NCBI RefSeq assembly: GCF_008086165.1
Contig: NZ_VSKL01000002.1
Location: forward strand, 310,001 to 374,000
Source: Algorimicrobium algoritergicola
GTDB taxonomy: Bacteria > Bacteroidota > Bacteroidia > Flavobacteriales > Flavobacteriaceae
Reading direction: 5' to 3'
Length of the DNA stretch: 64,000 bases
The notes under the pieces were generated by a model, which saw nothing but the letters and a program-made list of their open reading frames with translations, made no database searches and was not told where the DNA came from. Shown here in pieces: positions 53,591 through 62,887 of this stretch. The position numbers and the translations under genes were made by a program. How positions within the stretch are numbered: the first letter of the stretch is position 1; each line of letters begins with the position of its first letter.

Positions 53591-53605
53591 AATGTGTAAC
53601 ACATT
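53591..53605. promoter_or_regulatory. Palindrome next to the M61 peptidase promoter
   Basis: AATGTGTAACACATT is a perfect 7-1-7 inverted repeat immediately before a TACATTTG -7 box (53607-53614), where an operator would overlap the -33/spacer region. No TTG at -33 is seen, which would fit an activator- or repressor-controlled promoter. Confidence 0.4.
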
Positions 53606-53646
53606 GTACATTTGGGCGTCAAGTAAAAAAACTTAATTTTTTAATA

Positions 53647-55539
53647 ATGAAAAAAACTCTAGCCATTATTGGTTTTTCTGCATTGCTTGTAGCTTGTGGA
53701 TCTTCAACCAAAACAAGTAGTGACGATTTAGCCACTAGCAATCCAATTGAAACCGTAATAGATATCACTAAAGTTTCTGATGATAAAGTGCCTGTAACCA
53801 TTAATCCAGGACGTTTTACTGTTGAAACAGTTACATATAGACTTCCAAAAGTTGTTCAAGGAACCTATTCTGTTAGTGATTTTGGAAAGTATATTGATAC
53901 CTTTCTAGCGTTTGATTATAACGGAAATCCTATGCCTGCAAATAAGGTAGATACTAATTCTTGGACCATTGCTAATGCTTCACAATTAGATTACATTACC
54001 TATTATGTAAATGATACATTTGACCAAGAAGTGGTTGGCGGTATTGGTGGTGATGTGCCATTTTCTCCTGCAGGAACAAATATTGAGCCTAATAACTATG
54101 TGTTAAATTTACATGGATTTATTGGTTATTTTGATTCGCTTAAAAACAACCAATATAAATTGGATGTCATTGCTCCAGCTGATTTTGTTAGAACTTCAGC
54201 TTTACAAATGTCAGAATCTAATACAAGTGCTGATGGTACAGCTATGACATCATCTTATTTTGCGCCTCGTTATTTTGATATTACTGATAATCCAATGATG
54301 TATGGAAAGTTAGATGTAGAAGAATTTGAAGTAGGTGGAATTAAAATTGTTTTGAGTGTATATTCACCAAACAAAAAGCACAGTGCTAAATCCATGAAAG
54401 ATGCCATGCAGACTATGATGGAAGGGCAAAAAACATATTTAGGTGATGTGGATAGTACACCTCGTTATGATATTTATGTGTATTTATCAGATGGCGAAGC
54501 AGATTCACCAAAAGGTTTTGGCGCTTTAGAACACCATACATCTACAGTTGTTGTGATGCCAGAATCTATGCCACAAAGTGCATTGGATAAAAGTATGATT
54601 GATATTGTATCTCATGAGTTTTTTCATATTGTAACGCCTTTAAGCGTGCATTCTGATGATGTTCATTATTTCGATTATAACAATCCAACATTTTCGAAGC
54701 ATTTATGGATGTATGAAGGTGTAACAGAATACTTTGCAACACTGTTTCAATTAAATCAAGGTTTAGTTCCTGAAGATGAGTTTTACAAGAAAATTATGGA
54801 TAAAATTGGTGCTGCAAAAGGCATGAATGATGCTATGAGTTTTACGGTAATGAGTGAAAACGTATTAGATGAGCCATATGCAAGTCAGTATTATAACGTA
54901 TATCAAAAAGGTGCTTTAATTGGTATGTGTTTGGATATTTTAATTCGTGAAGGAAGCGATGGTAATCGTGGAATATTATCACTTATGAAAGAATTATCAA
55001 TGAAATACGGTAAAAACAAACCATTTGATGATGATAAAATTATGGATGAAATCGTTGCTATGACATACCCAACTTTACGTACCTTTTTTGACGATCACGT
55101 GATTGGTGATGTTCCAATTGATTATAATGTATTTTTTGAAAAAGTAGGTATTGAAATTGGCGAAGGTCAAGTTAAAACAAACTACATTCAAGGAAATGGG
55201 GCTTTAATTGTTACAGCAAATCAAGGCGAAGGGACTATCTTTTTTACAGATAATGTTTTAGGAAATAGCTTTTGGAAAGAACAAGGTGCTATGCCAAAGG
55301 ATGTGATTAAATCTATTGATGGAACTCCAGTTTCGTTACAAAATGCGAACAAGGTTTTCCAAGATGTATTTTCTTGGGAAGAAGGACAAGAAGTTAATGT
55401 GGTTTTAAGTCGTGATGGAAAAGATGTTGCTATTAAAACAGCTTTAACTCCAGCGTATACTACAGGAAATAGTTTACACAATAAAGCAGATGCTACAGCA
55501 GCGCAAAAAGAATTGCGAAATGCGTGGTTGAAAGGGTAA
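53647..55539 (+). CDS. M61-family metallopeptidase lipoprotein with PDZ domain
   Basis: 630 aa. Lipoprotein signal MKKTLAIIGFSALLVACGSS. The M61 catalytic domain has HEFFH (His323, Glu324, His327) and the third ligand Glu357 in WMYEGVTEYFATL. A C-terminal PDZ domain (about 510-610: GTIFFTDNVLGNSFWKEQGAMPKDVIKSIDGTPV) probably binds substrate C-termini. Glycyl aminopeptidases of this family trim peptides in the periplasm or at the surface. It is a single gene between a candidate operator and a terminator. Confidence 0.92.
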   Translation: MKKTLAIIGFSALLVACGSSTKTSSDDLATSNPIETVIDITKVSDDKVPVTINPGRFTVETVTYRLPKVVQGTYSVSDFGKYIDTFLAFDYNGNPMPANKVDTNSWTIANASQLDYITYYVNDTFDQEVVGGIGGDVPFSPAGTNIEPNNYVLNLHGFIGYFDSLKNNQYKLDVIAPADFVRTSALQMSESNTSADGTAMTSSYFAPRYFDITDNPMMYGKLDVEEFEVGGIKIVLSVYSPNKKHSAKSMKDAMQTMMEGQKTYLGDVDSTPRYDIYVYLSDGEADSPKGFGALEHHTSTVVVMPESMPQSALDKSMIDIVSHEFFHIVTPLSVHSDDVHYFDYNNPTFSKHLWMYEGVTEYFATLFQLNQGLVPEDEFYKKIMDKIGAAKGMNDAMSFTVMSENVLDEPYASQYYNVYQKGALIGMCLDILIREGSDGNRGILSLMKELSMKYGKNKPFDDDKIMDEIVAMTYPTLRTFFDDHVIGDVPIDYNVFFEKVGIEIGEGQVKTNYIQGNGALIVTANQGEGTIFFTDNVLGNSFWKEQGAMPKDVIKSIDGTPVSLQNANKVFQDVFSWEEGQEVNVVLSRDGKDVAIKTALTPAYTTGNSLHNKADATAAQKELRNAWLKG

Positions 55540-55560
55540 ACTGAATATTTAAAAATATAA

Positions 55561-55602
55561 AAAAACACCTGATGATTCGCTTCATCAGGTGTTTTTTGTT
55601 TT
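55561..55602. terminator. Convergent terminator between M61 and S10 peptidase genes
   Basis: AAAAACACCTGATGA (55561-55575) and TCATCAGGTGTTTTT (55582-55596) form a 15-bp stem with a 6-nt loop. Confidence 0.93.
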
Positions 55603-55619
55603 AAGAAATTTGGTAAAAT

Positions 55620-57104
55620 CTAGTATTTAGCAGATTTACCATTCGGTAATGAGTTTTTAATAAAGTCACGAATATCATCATTAGACGATTTTAAATCTTC
55701 TTTACGTAAATACATCATGTGTCCACTTCTGTAAGCCTTAAATGTAAAACGATCTTTCATAGTGCCAGAAGGATCCAATTGTCCAACTGTATATTTAGCA
55801 GCAAAATAGGTTGTAGCACCATCATAATAACCAGATTGCACCAATACCTTTAAATACGGGTTTTGAGCCATAGCCTGGCGTAAACGATCTCTAGTATTAT
55901 CATTTTGCCTATCCCAAGGATGCACATCACCAAACATATTATATTTTACGTCTGTTTTGAAATCTAAATGTTCGCGCAAATAATAATTAATTGCTGGCGT
56001 AAAGGAATGCAACCAAGACGATAATTCCGCATTATAGTCTGGTGAATTTCCAGCAGCCATTTTATCAATGCCTAAATAGCGTGAATCTAATCTTCCAATA
56101 GTATAACCACGATCGCGTAATAATTCTTTCCAGAAAAAACTAGTCGGAATATTTAAATTATGATCTAAAATCGATGATTGACTTAAACCTGAATACAAGC
56201 TCATTTTTTCAGCTACGGCATTTCGTTCTGCTTCAGAAATAAATCCACCTTTTGCAATGGCTGGCATGAGTTTATCTATAGCATAAGCTTCAACTTCTGG
56301 TAATATTTCAGATAAATCTTTTTGTTGAAGGGCAGGAGCCAACGCTTTTTGATGCCATGCAGCAGCTGTAAAGTATGGTAAATTTAAAGCGGAATAAATG
56401 GGTTGATCGGTAGAGTAGATTTTATAATCGGCTGGAGATACCAAAATAACACCATTTAAATACATCCATTGGTTGTTTTGTAATTCTTCAGCTAAACCCA
56501 TAACTCGAGGTCCACCATAACTCTCACCTATTAAATATTTAGGAGATTCCCAACGATTATGTCGCGTAACAAATGTATTTATCCATTCGGCTAAATAACT
56601 AATGTCGGCGTTAATGCCGAAAAAGTTTTTCCGGTCTGGTAATTTCCCATCTTTATCTTCTACCATTCGTGAATAACCTGTATTTACTGGATTTACAAAA
56701 ACAATATCGGCCACATCTAAAATAGAGTATGGGTTAGTTTTTACGCCATAAGGCTGAACAGGATAACCTTCATCATCAATTTTCAAAATTTGTGGTCCGG
56801 TATAAGCTACATGCATCCAAACAGAAGCCGAACCAGGTCCACCATTAAATGAAATTACCAAAGGTCGGTTTGCTTTATCCTTCACACTACTGCGTTGGTA
56901 ATACGTGTAAAATAAAGTCGCCATAGGTTCTCCATCTGAATTCCAAACGGGTTGTGTTCCTGTTGTTGCCGAATAATTCATACCAACACCATTAATAGTT
57001 GTACTATGGTTAGTAACCACCATGGTGTCTACCGGAATTTTTCTGTTTTGAGAATGAACTTGGATAAACGATAAAACACTGAAAATAAAAAGTAATTTTT
57101 TCAT
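55620..57104 (-). CDS. S10-family serine carboxypeptidase-like protein, exported
   Basis: 494 aa. Signal peptide MKKLLFIFSVLSFIQVHS. VISFNGGPGSASVWMH (oxyanion), nucleophile Ser in LIGESYGGPRVMG, a later Asp in VLVQSGYYDGATT and His in FKAYRSGHMMYLR complete the S10 triad. It would remove C-terminal amino acids from peptides in the periplasm or outside. Convergent with the M61 gene; together they form a small peptide-degradation pair, though on separate transcripts. Confidence 0.92.
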   Translation of the reverse strand: MKKLLFIFSVLSFIQVHSQNRKIPVDTMVVTNHSTTINGVGMNYSATTGTQPVWNSDGEPMATLFYTYYQRSSVKDKANRPLVISFNGGPGSASVWMHVAYTGPQILKIDDEGYPVQPYGVKTNPYSILDVADIVFVNPVNTGYSRMVEDKDGKLPDRKNFFGINADISYLAEWINTFVTRHNRWESPKYLIGESYGGPRVMGLAEELQNNQWMYLNGVILVSPADYKIYSTDQPIYSALNLPYFTAAAWHQKALAPALQQKDLSEILPEVEAYAIDKLMPAIAKGGFISEAERNAVAEKMSLYSGLSQSSILDHNLNIPTSFFWKELLRDRGYTIGRLDSRYLGIDKMAAGNSPDYNAELSSWLHSFTPAINYYLREHLDFKTDVKYNMFGDVHPWDRQNDNTRDRLRQAMAQNPYLKVLVQSGYYDGATTYFAAKYTVGQLDPSGTMKDRFTFKAYRSGHMMYLRKEDLKSSNDDIRDFIKNSLPNGKSAKY

Positions 57105-57149
57105 AAAAATGAATTGGTTTAATTGAAAATTTAAAGATACTGAATTTAG

Positions 57150-57926
57150 TTAGAAGCTTTCAAAAACGCCTAATCCAAAAAGGGCAAAATCATATTTCAC
57201 AGGATCATTGGCATCTAGCTTTCGGAGATTGGTATCTAATTCTAACAAGGCCTTGCCATCGTTTTGTTTTCTGGTTAATAAACCTAGTTTTCTAGCTACG
57301 TTTCCAGAGTGAACATCCAACGGACAGGATAATTGTTTCGTGCTCATAGATTTCCAAATTCCAAAGTCCACACCTGTGTTTTCAGGTCGTACCATCCAAC
57401 GTAAAAACATATTTATGCGTTTAGCTGCTGAATTTTTTAAAGGATCTGAAACATGTTTCTGTGTTCTAGGTAAATGCTCAATTTCAAAAAATGCTTTTTT
57501 AAAATGGTGAATGGCAGGTTGAAGACTTGAAGCCTCTGCATACTTTTCAAAAACAGCTTCTAATCCGTTGTGATTGGTATAAATATGCTGTAAACCGCTT
57601 ATAAAAGTGATAAAATCTAAACCATTAAAAGTTCTATGAACAAACGGCTCCAGAGCTTTTAAATCCGATTCTTGATGATTCATGATAAACTGATACGGTT
57701 CTTGATCCAACATCTGCATCATGCGTTGCGCATTATTAATAATGCTTTTTCTATTTCCCCAAGCAATGGTTGCCGTTAAGAATGCTGAAATTTCTACATC
57801 TTCTTTTATGGAGAAGGTATGCGGTATTTTAATAGGATCCGTTTCAAGAAAATCACGTGTATTGTATTGTGCGACTTTTTCATCCAAAAACGTTTTCAGT
57901 TCTATTTTATTTAACTTTTTTGACAC
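57150..57926 (-). CDS. TIGR02757-family conserved protein
   Basis: 258 aa from a GTG at 57926; an upstream in-frame stop (57939-57941) leaves no ATG. LTATIAWGNRKSIINNAQRMMQML, the AHLPRTQKHVSDPLKNSAAKRINMFLRWMVR-like block and SCPLDVHSGNVARKLGLLTRK fit the family TIGR02757. The HVSDP...K.L..FLRWMVR pattern recalls helix-hairpin-helix DNA glycosylase relatives (an ordered DVHSGN in the position of the glycosylase Asp), but catalytic activity is unproven. Confidence 0.85.
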   Translation of the reverse strand: MSKKLNKIELKTFLDEKVAQYNTRDFLETDPIKIPHTFSIKEDVEISAFLTATIAWGNRKSIINNAQRMMQMLDQEPYQFIMNHQESDLKALEPFVHRTFNGLDFITFISGLQHIYTNHNGLEAVFEKYAEASSLQPAIHHFKKAFFEIEHLPRTQKHVSDPLKNSAAKRINMFLRWMVRPENTGVDFGIWKSMSTKQLSCPLDVHSGNVARKLGLLTRKQNDGKALLELDTNLRKLDANDPVKYDFALFGLGVFESF

Positions 57927-58282
57927 GTTTGAATTTTAGAGTTTTTAATATAAAATGAAAATCTAAATTACCATTTTTAGTTTGTTTGATAAAATGAAAA
58001 GACGTCGGGAAATTTTAAAGTTTAATTACGATACAATTGATTAAAGAGAAACTTATAACGGTATTTCACAGATATTTTTTACAAAAACATTTGACTTAAC
58101 AAATATAAATTCAGTTTATCGATTATATAAAGCCCTTTCCTTTTTAGAATAGTACATTTGAATAATTAAAACAGTGGTGCTAAACACTTTAACGATAGTT
58201 TAGTTTAGTTTAGTTTTTTTATTTTAAGTTTAATTTTAGGTTAGTTTTAAAAAAAGGTCTTGATATACTTCTGGACCTTTTT
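57927..58282. other. Gene-free stretch with a possible short plus-strand transcript
   Basis: 356 nt without a supported gene. It contains a TACATTTG box at 58153-58160, a TTTAG-rich direct repeat (58196-58212), and the hairpin terminator at 58251-58282 that could end both the EamA gene (-) and a plus-strand RNA of about 115 nt. Confidence 0.5.
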
Positions 58283-58285
58283 TTA
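58251..58285. terminator. Hairpin terminator downstream of the EamA transporter gene
   Basis: AAAAAGGTC (58251-58259) and GACCTTTTT (58274-58282) form a 9-bp stem, with A before and T after, so it can act in both directions. Confidence 0.75.
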
Positions 58286-59194
58286 TTGAATATGTGCAGC
58301 ACGTCTTCTGTTTATACGATGTTTTAAAGCTGGTATATTAAATATGATAATGGATATTATAATAAGTCCATAACTAACACCTTGCATGACCGTAATTGTT
58401 TCTTTGAAATAAAAGACTGCTAGGAAAAAATTAATCAAAGGATTCAAATAAATAAAAATACCAACCACTGATGAATTTAAACCTCGTAACGCGTAGATAT
58501 TTAAAAACATGGGTATAATGGTAAATCCTATTGCTATTAGAGCAATCATACTATAAAAAAAGCTTGTTTTAGGCGTTTGATACTCATAAGTCAGAAAAAA
58601 TGGACTTAAAATAATGACGGCAAAAACAATTTGAACCGTTAGAATTAAAAACCGATCCAATTCCTGATTTCTACGTTGTAAGACTAAATAAATAGCATAC
58701 GTTAAAGCAATTACCATACTGTAAAGTAAATCTGTAAAGTTTCCTAAAGACAGAAGAATACAGGCTGTGAAGCTTAAAACTACCGAAAACCATTGAAGTT
58801 TAAAGAGTTTTTCCTTTAAAATAATGAAGGCTAAAACCATGGTTAGAATTGGACAAATTAAATAGGCTAATGATGTTGCTTTCACACTAACATTATTCAT
58901 AACATAAATAAAAATATACCAATTAAAAGCTAAAAAGAAACCACTAAACATATTTATAAATAGAATTCGAATCCGTTCCTTTTTTTTCAATGATTTAAAT
59001 AGTAATACGTTCTTTTTTAAAACCTTTGGTCTGAAAAACAAGGTTACGACCAACATAATTGCTACAGAAACGATAGAACGGTAGCTCAAAATATCAAAAG
59101 CAGAAAAGTCGGATAAGGGTTTTAAAACCAAACTAAAAAAACCCCAAATAGTAAAAGCTAGGGTAGCAGCAATATAGTGTTTTGTTGTATTCAT
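58283..59194 (-). CDS. rarD: EamA-family (RarD-like) transporter
   Basis: 303 aa with ten hydrophobic helices arranged as two EamA repeats. The start HYIAATLAFTIWGFFSLVLKPLSDFSAFDILSYRSIVSV matches the RarD branch of drug/metabolite transporters, including the W-G-F..L.P and R..WS/R..VS spacing. It would export or import a small metabolite across the inner membrane; substrate unknown (RarD homologues have been linked to chloramphenicol sensitivity or amino-acid derivatives). Confidence 0.85.
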   Translation of the reverse strand: MNTTKHYIAATLAFTIWGFFSLVLKPLSDFSAFDILSYRSIVSVAIMLVVTLFFRPKVLKKNVLLFKSLKKKERIRILFINMFSGFFLAFNWYIFIYVMNNVSVKATSLAYLICPILTMVLAFIILKEKLFKLQWFSVVLSFTACILLSLGNFTDLLYSMVIALTYAIYLVLQRRNQELDRFLILTVQIVFAVIILSPFFLTYEYQTPKTSFFYSMIALIAIGFTIIPMFLNIYALRGLNSSVVGIFIYLNPLINFFLAVFYFKETITVMQGVSYGLIIISIIIFNIPALKHRINRRRAAHIQ

Positions 59195-59282
59195 GTGCTC
59201 TAATAATTAATCGGCAAATGTACTTTTAATTAGACTAGAATAGTTGTTAATTAGTGTTATTATTTTCATTTTAGAACAGAAA

Positions 59283-59307
59283 AAAGCCTTGAGAAATTCA
59301 AGGCTTT
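59283..59307 (-). terminator. Terminator of the 59332-60003 lipoprotein gene
   Basis: AAAGCCTTGA (59283-59292) and TCAAGGCTTT (59298-59307); upstream A-run gives the U-tract on the minus strand. Confidence 0.85.
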
Positions 59308-59331
59308 ATAAATTTTAAATAAAAATATAAA

Positions 59332-60003
59332 TTATTTATCAGTTAATGCTTTTGTAATTTTTTCAGTGTATTCAACAGCATTTTTAGTGACATTTTGTGG
59401 GTCGTCTATTTTAGTCGTTACCACAGCAGCAAGTTGCTTACCATCTTCCTGTGTTAAATCGTAAGCCACAGTTTCCACGATGTACGTTTTAACAACTTGA
59501 GTTGTAGAACTCATAGGTACATAACTTCCATAAGTTGAGTATGACATTCTGTTTCCATAATAACCATAGAAACCACCATAATAACCGGGGAAGTATGATG
59601 GGTAGTAGCTAGCACCAGCATAATAACCACCATCTTGAGACGTTTCAGTCCGCTCTTGATAATCTTTTACAACAGTAACAATAACGGCATCATAACCTTC
59701 ATTGCTTAAAAATTCTTTGAAGTTTTTTTGTTGTGTTTCTGTTAATTCTGTATCATGATTAAAGTTTGGCATTTCCTTAAAGCTTTCAGTAGCTTTCATA
59801 CCTTTTGCTCGTAGTTGTTTTGCTATTTCTTGCTCAAAAGCTATACGTGCTTGTTTGTTTTCTGTTCTTGAAATAACAAGAATGTTGTTATTCATAATAT
59901 TAGCTGATGAATCTGATTTCCAAGCATCTAATACTTTAATACCAGAACAACTAGTGGTAATTACCATTAATAAAATGGCTGTTAATTTAAGCGTGTTTTT
60001 CAT
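59332..60003 (-). CDS. Lipoprotein with Gly/Tyr-rich insert (unknown)
   Basis: 223 aa. Lipobox LMVITTSCSG (Cys19). Residues about 40-115 form an alpha/beta unit (VISRTENKQARIAFEQEIAKQLRAKG ... LSNEGYDAVIVTVVKD) resembling the DUF4136/CsgG-adjacent lipoprotein fold that handles periplasmic proteins. Residues about 125-155 are a Gly/Tyr-rich low-complexity loop (GGYYAGASYYPSYFPGYYGG). The C-terminus is again alpha/beta (YIVETVAYDLTQEDGKQLAAVV). Exported, membrane-anchored; role unknown. Single gene. Confidence 0.8.
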   Translation of the reverse strand: MKNTLKLTAILLMVITTSCSGIKVLDAWKSDSSANIMNNNILVISRTENKQARIAFEQEIAKQLRAKGMKATESFKEMPNFNHDTELTETQQKNFKEFLSNEGYDAVIVTVVKDYQERTETSQDGGYYAGASYYPSYFPGYYGGFYGYYGNRMSYSTYGSYVPMSSTTQVVKTYIVETVAYDLTQEDGKQLAAVVTTKIDDPQNVTKNAVEYTEKITKALTDK

Positions 60004-60096
60004 TGTTTTTGATTTTATAATTGTTATTTATTAAATAATAAATTTCGAATTGGCAATTAGCTTACATTTTAGAACAGTTAAAAAAAAATAAATCAG

Positions 60097-60516
60097 TTAA
60101 TTCAGAAACTTTGCTTGCAATTCTTTTGTAGGTAGCATACACGCATCTTTTTTACCAAACCATTTATACCTGTTTTTTGCAATATATTCATAAACCCAGT
60201 TTCTTAAGAAAGTTGGAATTATAAAAAAAACGGCTAATAAATTACGTGGAAATCCAAGTTTCCAAGCTATTTTGAGTGCAGCAGTAGATTTGTAGGACAA
60301 TTTATTTTCTGAAGAATAAAGCAAAATAGAATCCATTTTACTTGTGTCAATTTTAAATTTTTTAATTATTTGTTTACCCGTTTTACCTTGCAAAGTTGCA
60401 AACATAAATACATTATGTGTATCGTGTTTTATAACATAATTAATGGCATTATTGCATAAGTTGCAAACACCATCAAAGAGAATTAATTGCTTATTATCTG
60501 GTAATCCATCTATCAT
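60097..60516 (-). CDS. DCC-family (DUF393) thiol-disulfide oxidoreductase-like protein
   Basis: 139 aa. LILFDGVCNLCNNAINYVIKHD carries the DxxCxxC motif (Asp15, Cys18, Cys21) that names the family; KMDSILLYSSENKLSYKSTAALKIAWKLGFP is the matching second half. Thioredoxin-fold proteins of unknown partner; no signal peptide, so cytosolic. A CAAAAATA (minus-strand TATTTTTG) box lies just upstream. Confidence 0.9.
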   Translation of the reverse strand: MIDGLPDNKQLILFDGVCNLCNNAINYVIKHDTHNVFMFATLQGKTGKQIIKKFKIDTSKMDSILLYSSENKLSYKSTAALKIAWKLGFPRNLLAVFFIIPTFLRNWVYEYIAKNRYKWFGKKDACMLPTKELQAKFLN

Positions 60517-60581
60517 ATTACAAAAATACGCAAGAATTAATTATGAGTGGCTAAAAAGATAACATAACATAATTTAAAACC

Positions 60582-62753
60582 TTATTTCTTAACAGCTTCC
60601 ACCAATTCCAACTGATCCATGCTAACGTTAGTTGTAAACATGCCATAATTAACAATGGCTTTGTTTTTTTCAATACTATCAATACTTCCTACAGCACGAC
60701 CATCTTGCATGCGAACGCGATCACCAATTTTTAAAACAGGTCTTGGAGCGGCTGGCTTGTTCTTTTCTTTTTCCTTTGCTACTTTTTTCTTTTCACGTAT
60801 GACAGCAACAGTTTTCTCGGCTTCTTGTTTTACTTTATGAACTTTAGCTTTTTCGGCCTTTTGTTTTTTAACCGTCGTTTTTTTACGTTTAGAATTTTCA
60901 ATTTGAACGAGTTTGAATAACTCACCCATCAGTTCGCGTTTTTGTTTATTATTGAAATATTTCTCTGATAAATCATCAATTTTCTGACCCAAATAAATTA
61001 GTCGTTGATTGCTATCATATAATTCTTGATAGCTTTCCAGTTTCTTCTGGATTTTTATGTTTATTTCTTCCAGCTTTTCAGCTTCAGTTAGCTTCTTGCG
61101 TTCATTTTCCTTTAAGGATTGTTCTGTTTTTTCTAATTTTGAACGTTCCTTTTGCAGTTTAGCTATCGTTCTATCAAAACGAACTTTCCCGCTTTCAATT
61201 TTCTTTTTAGCACGATTTATTAAACTATATGGAATGCCATTTTTTTGAGCTACTTCAAACGTAAACGAACTTCCAGCTTGGCCTAATGCTAGTTTGTAAA
61301 TAGGTTCCAATGTTTTCTCATCGAACATCATATTAGCATTTTGCATATACGGTAGCTCGTTGGCTAATATTTTAAGATTGGAGTAGTGCGTAGTTATAAT
61401 TCCAAATGCCTCACGATGATAAAATTCTTCTAAAAACGTTTCAGCTAAAGCACCTCCAAGTTCTGGATCTGATCCTGTTCCAAACTCATCAATAAGAAAT
61501 AAGGTGTTTTTATTACATTTCTTCAGAAAATAATTCATCTGCTTTAAGCGATAACTATAGGTGCTTAAATGGTTTTCAATAGATTGATTATCACCAATAT
61601 CAGTTATGATTCTATCAAATAAAAATACATTGCTACGCTCATGAACCGGAATTAAAAATCCCGATTGGAGCATAATTTGTAATAACCCAACTGTTTTTAA
61701 AGTGATACTTTTTCCACCAGCATTTGGACCTGAAATAACAATAATCCGATTTTCTTGGGTTAATTTAATAGATTGGGAATATGTTTTTTCGTTTTTCTTT
61801 TTATTACTTAAATATAATAATGGATGAAAAGCGTCTCGTAAATATAGCTCGCGATTATCACTAATTTCTGGTAAAATAGCATCCATAGATTTGGCGTATT
61901 TTGCTTTGGCAGAAATAACATCAACTTGCGTTAAAAATTCTTGATACTGCTTTAAAAGCGGTAAAAATGGCCGGATGAAATCGGTAAGCGATTTTAAAAT
62001 CCGAACAACCTCTTCATTTTCTTCATATTCCAAATTGTTCAGCTCACGCGTGTATTGCAACGTGGTTTCAGGCTCAATATAAACAATGCTTCCCGTTTTA
62101 CTGCCTCCCATTATGGAACCCTTCACTTTGCGTCTGTACATTGCTTTAACCGCTAAAACACGCTTGTTGTCCACAACAGATTCACGGATATCATCTAAAT
62201 ATTCTAATTGGTGATACGAATGAAGTGCCGAAGAAAAACTCTGATTAATTTTCCCTTTTACCTTGTTAATATCTTGTCGTAACTCATATAATAATGACGA
62301 TGCGTTGTCCTTTACATCACCAAAGCGATCTATAATAGTATCAATTTCTTCAATTAAAGCTTTGGTAACTTCTATTTCTGAAGCAAATTCATATAAATTG
62401 GTATAATACTCTTGAAATTTCTTAAGGAATAGAATAATATCATTAGCTGTAACAGAAATAGACACTATTTTTTTTAAACTATGCGCTTCTAAATAGGTGT
62501 TTTCAATTTTTAAAAGCTTTAATTCTTTAGCAATGGTTTCAAAACCATGATTGGGAATACGGTTATCATTTAGTAATGACGCTAGATATTCATTAGTTAA
62601 TACCAAGGCTTTTATAGCAGACTCTTTATTATTTAAAGGCGTAATTTGTAATGCAGCTTCATGACCTAAAGCCGTAACACACAACTCACTTACTTGTTGT
62701 AAAACTGTTGAAAATTCAAGATCTTGGAGTGTTTTTTCGTGAATATGTATCAT
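60582..62753 (-). CDS. mutS2: MutS2 ATPase without C-terminal Smr domain
   Basis: 723 aa. Lacks the MutS mismatch-recognition domain I and begins in the lever/core region (EKTLQDLEFSTVLQQVSELCVTALGHEAA). Walker A GPNAGGKSITLK, Walker B TLFLIDEFGTGSDPELGGALAE and the following HYSNLK are intact. A long coiled coil (about 500-650, very Lys/Glu-rich) leads to a KOW-like end (IGDRVRMQDGRAVGSIDSIEKNKAIVNYG ... NVSMDQLELVE). The Smr nuclease domain that ends B. subtilis and H. pylori MutS2 is missing. In other bacteria MutS2 suppresses recombination or rescues collided ribosomes. Confidence 0.93.
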   Translation of the reverse strand: MIHIHEKTLQDLEFSTVLQQVSELCVTALGHEAALQITPLNNKESAIKALVLTNEYLASLLNDNRIPNHGFETIAKELKLLKIENTYLEAHSLKKIVSISVTANDIILFLKKFQEYYTNLYEFASEIEVTKALIEEIDTIIDRFGDVKDNASSLLYELRQDINKVKGKINQSFSSALHSYHQLEYLDDIRESVVDNKRVLAVKAMYRRKVKGSIMGGSKTGSIVYIEPETTLQYTRELNNLEYEENEEVVRILKSLTDFIRPFLPLLKQYQEFLTQVDVISAKAKYAKSMDAILPEISDNRELYLRDAFHPLLYLSNKKKNEKTYSQSIKLTQENRIIVISGPNAGGKSITLKTVGLLQIMLQSGFLIPVHERSNVFLFDRIITDIGDNQSIENHLSTYSYRLKQMNYFLKKCNKNTLFLIDEFGTGSDPELGGALAETFLEEFYHREAFGIITTHYSNLKILANELPYMQNANMMFDEKTLEPIYKLALGQAGSSFTFEVAQKNGIPYSLINRAKKKIESGKVRFDRTIAKLQKERSKLEKTEQSLKENERKKLTEAEKLEEINIKIQKKLESYQELYDSNQRLIYLGQKIDDLSEKYFNNKQKRELMGELFKLVQIENSKRKKTTVKKQKAEKAKVHKVKQEAEKTVAVIREKKKVAKEKEKNKPAAPRPVLKIGDRVRMQDGRAVGSIDSIEKNKAIVNYGMFTTNVSMDQLELVEAVKK

Positions 62754-62887
62754 AAATTGTCCTTATGGAAAGGAATAGCTTTTTTTAGGATAACAAAAAT
62801 ACGGATTATGTTTTAAAACTAATCTAAAGTTAAAAAGTATAAGTTCATTTTATATTTATGTAGCTTTGGCTTTTTAGAAATAAATTT

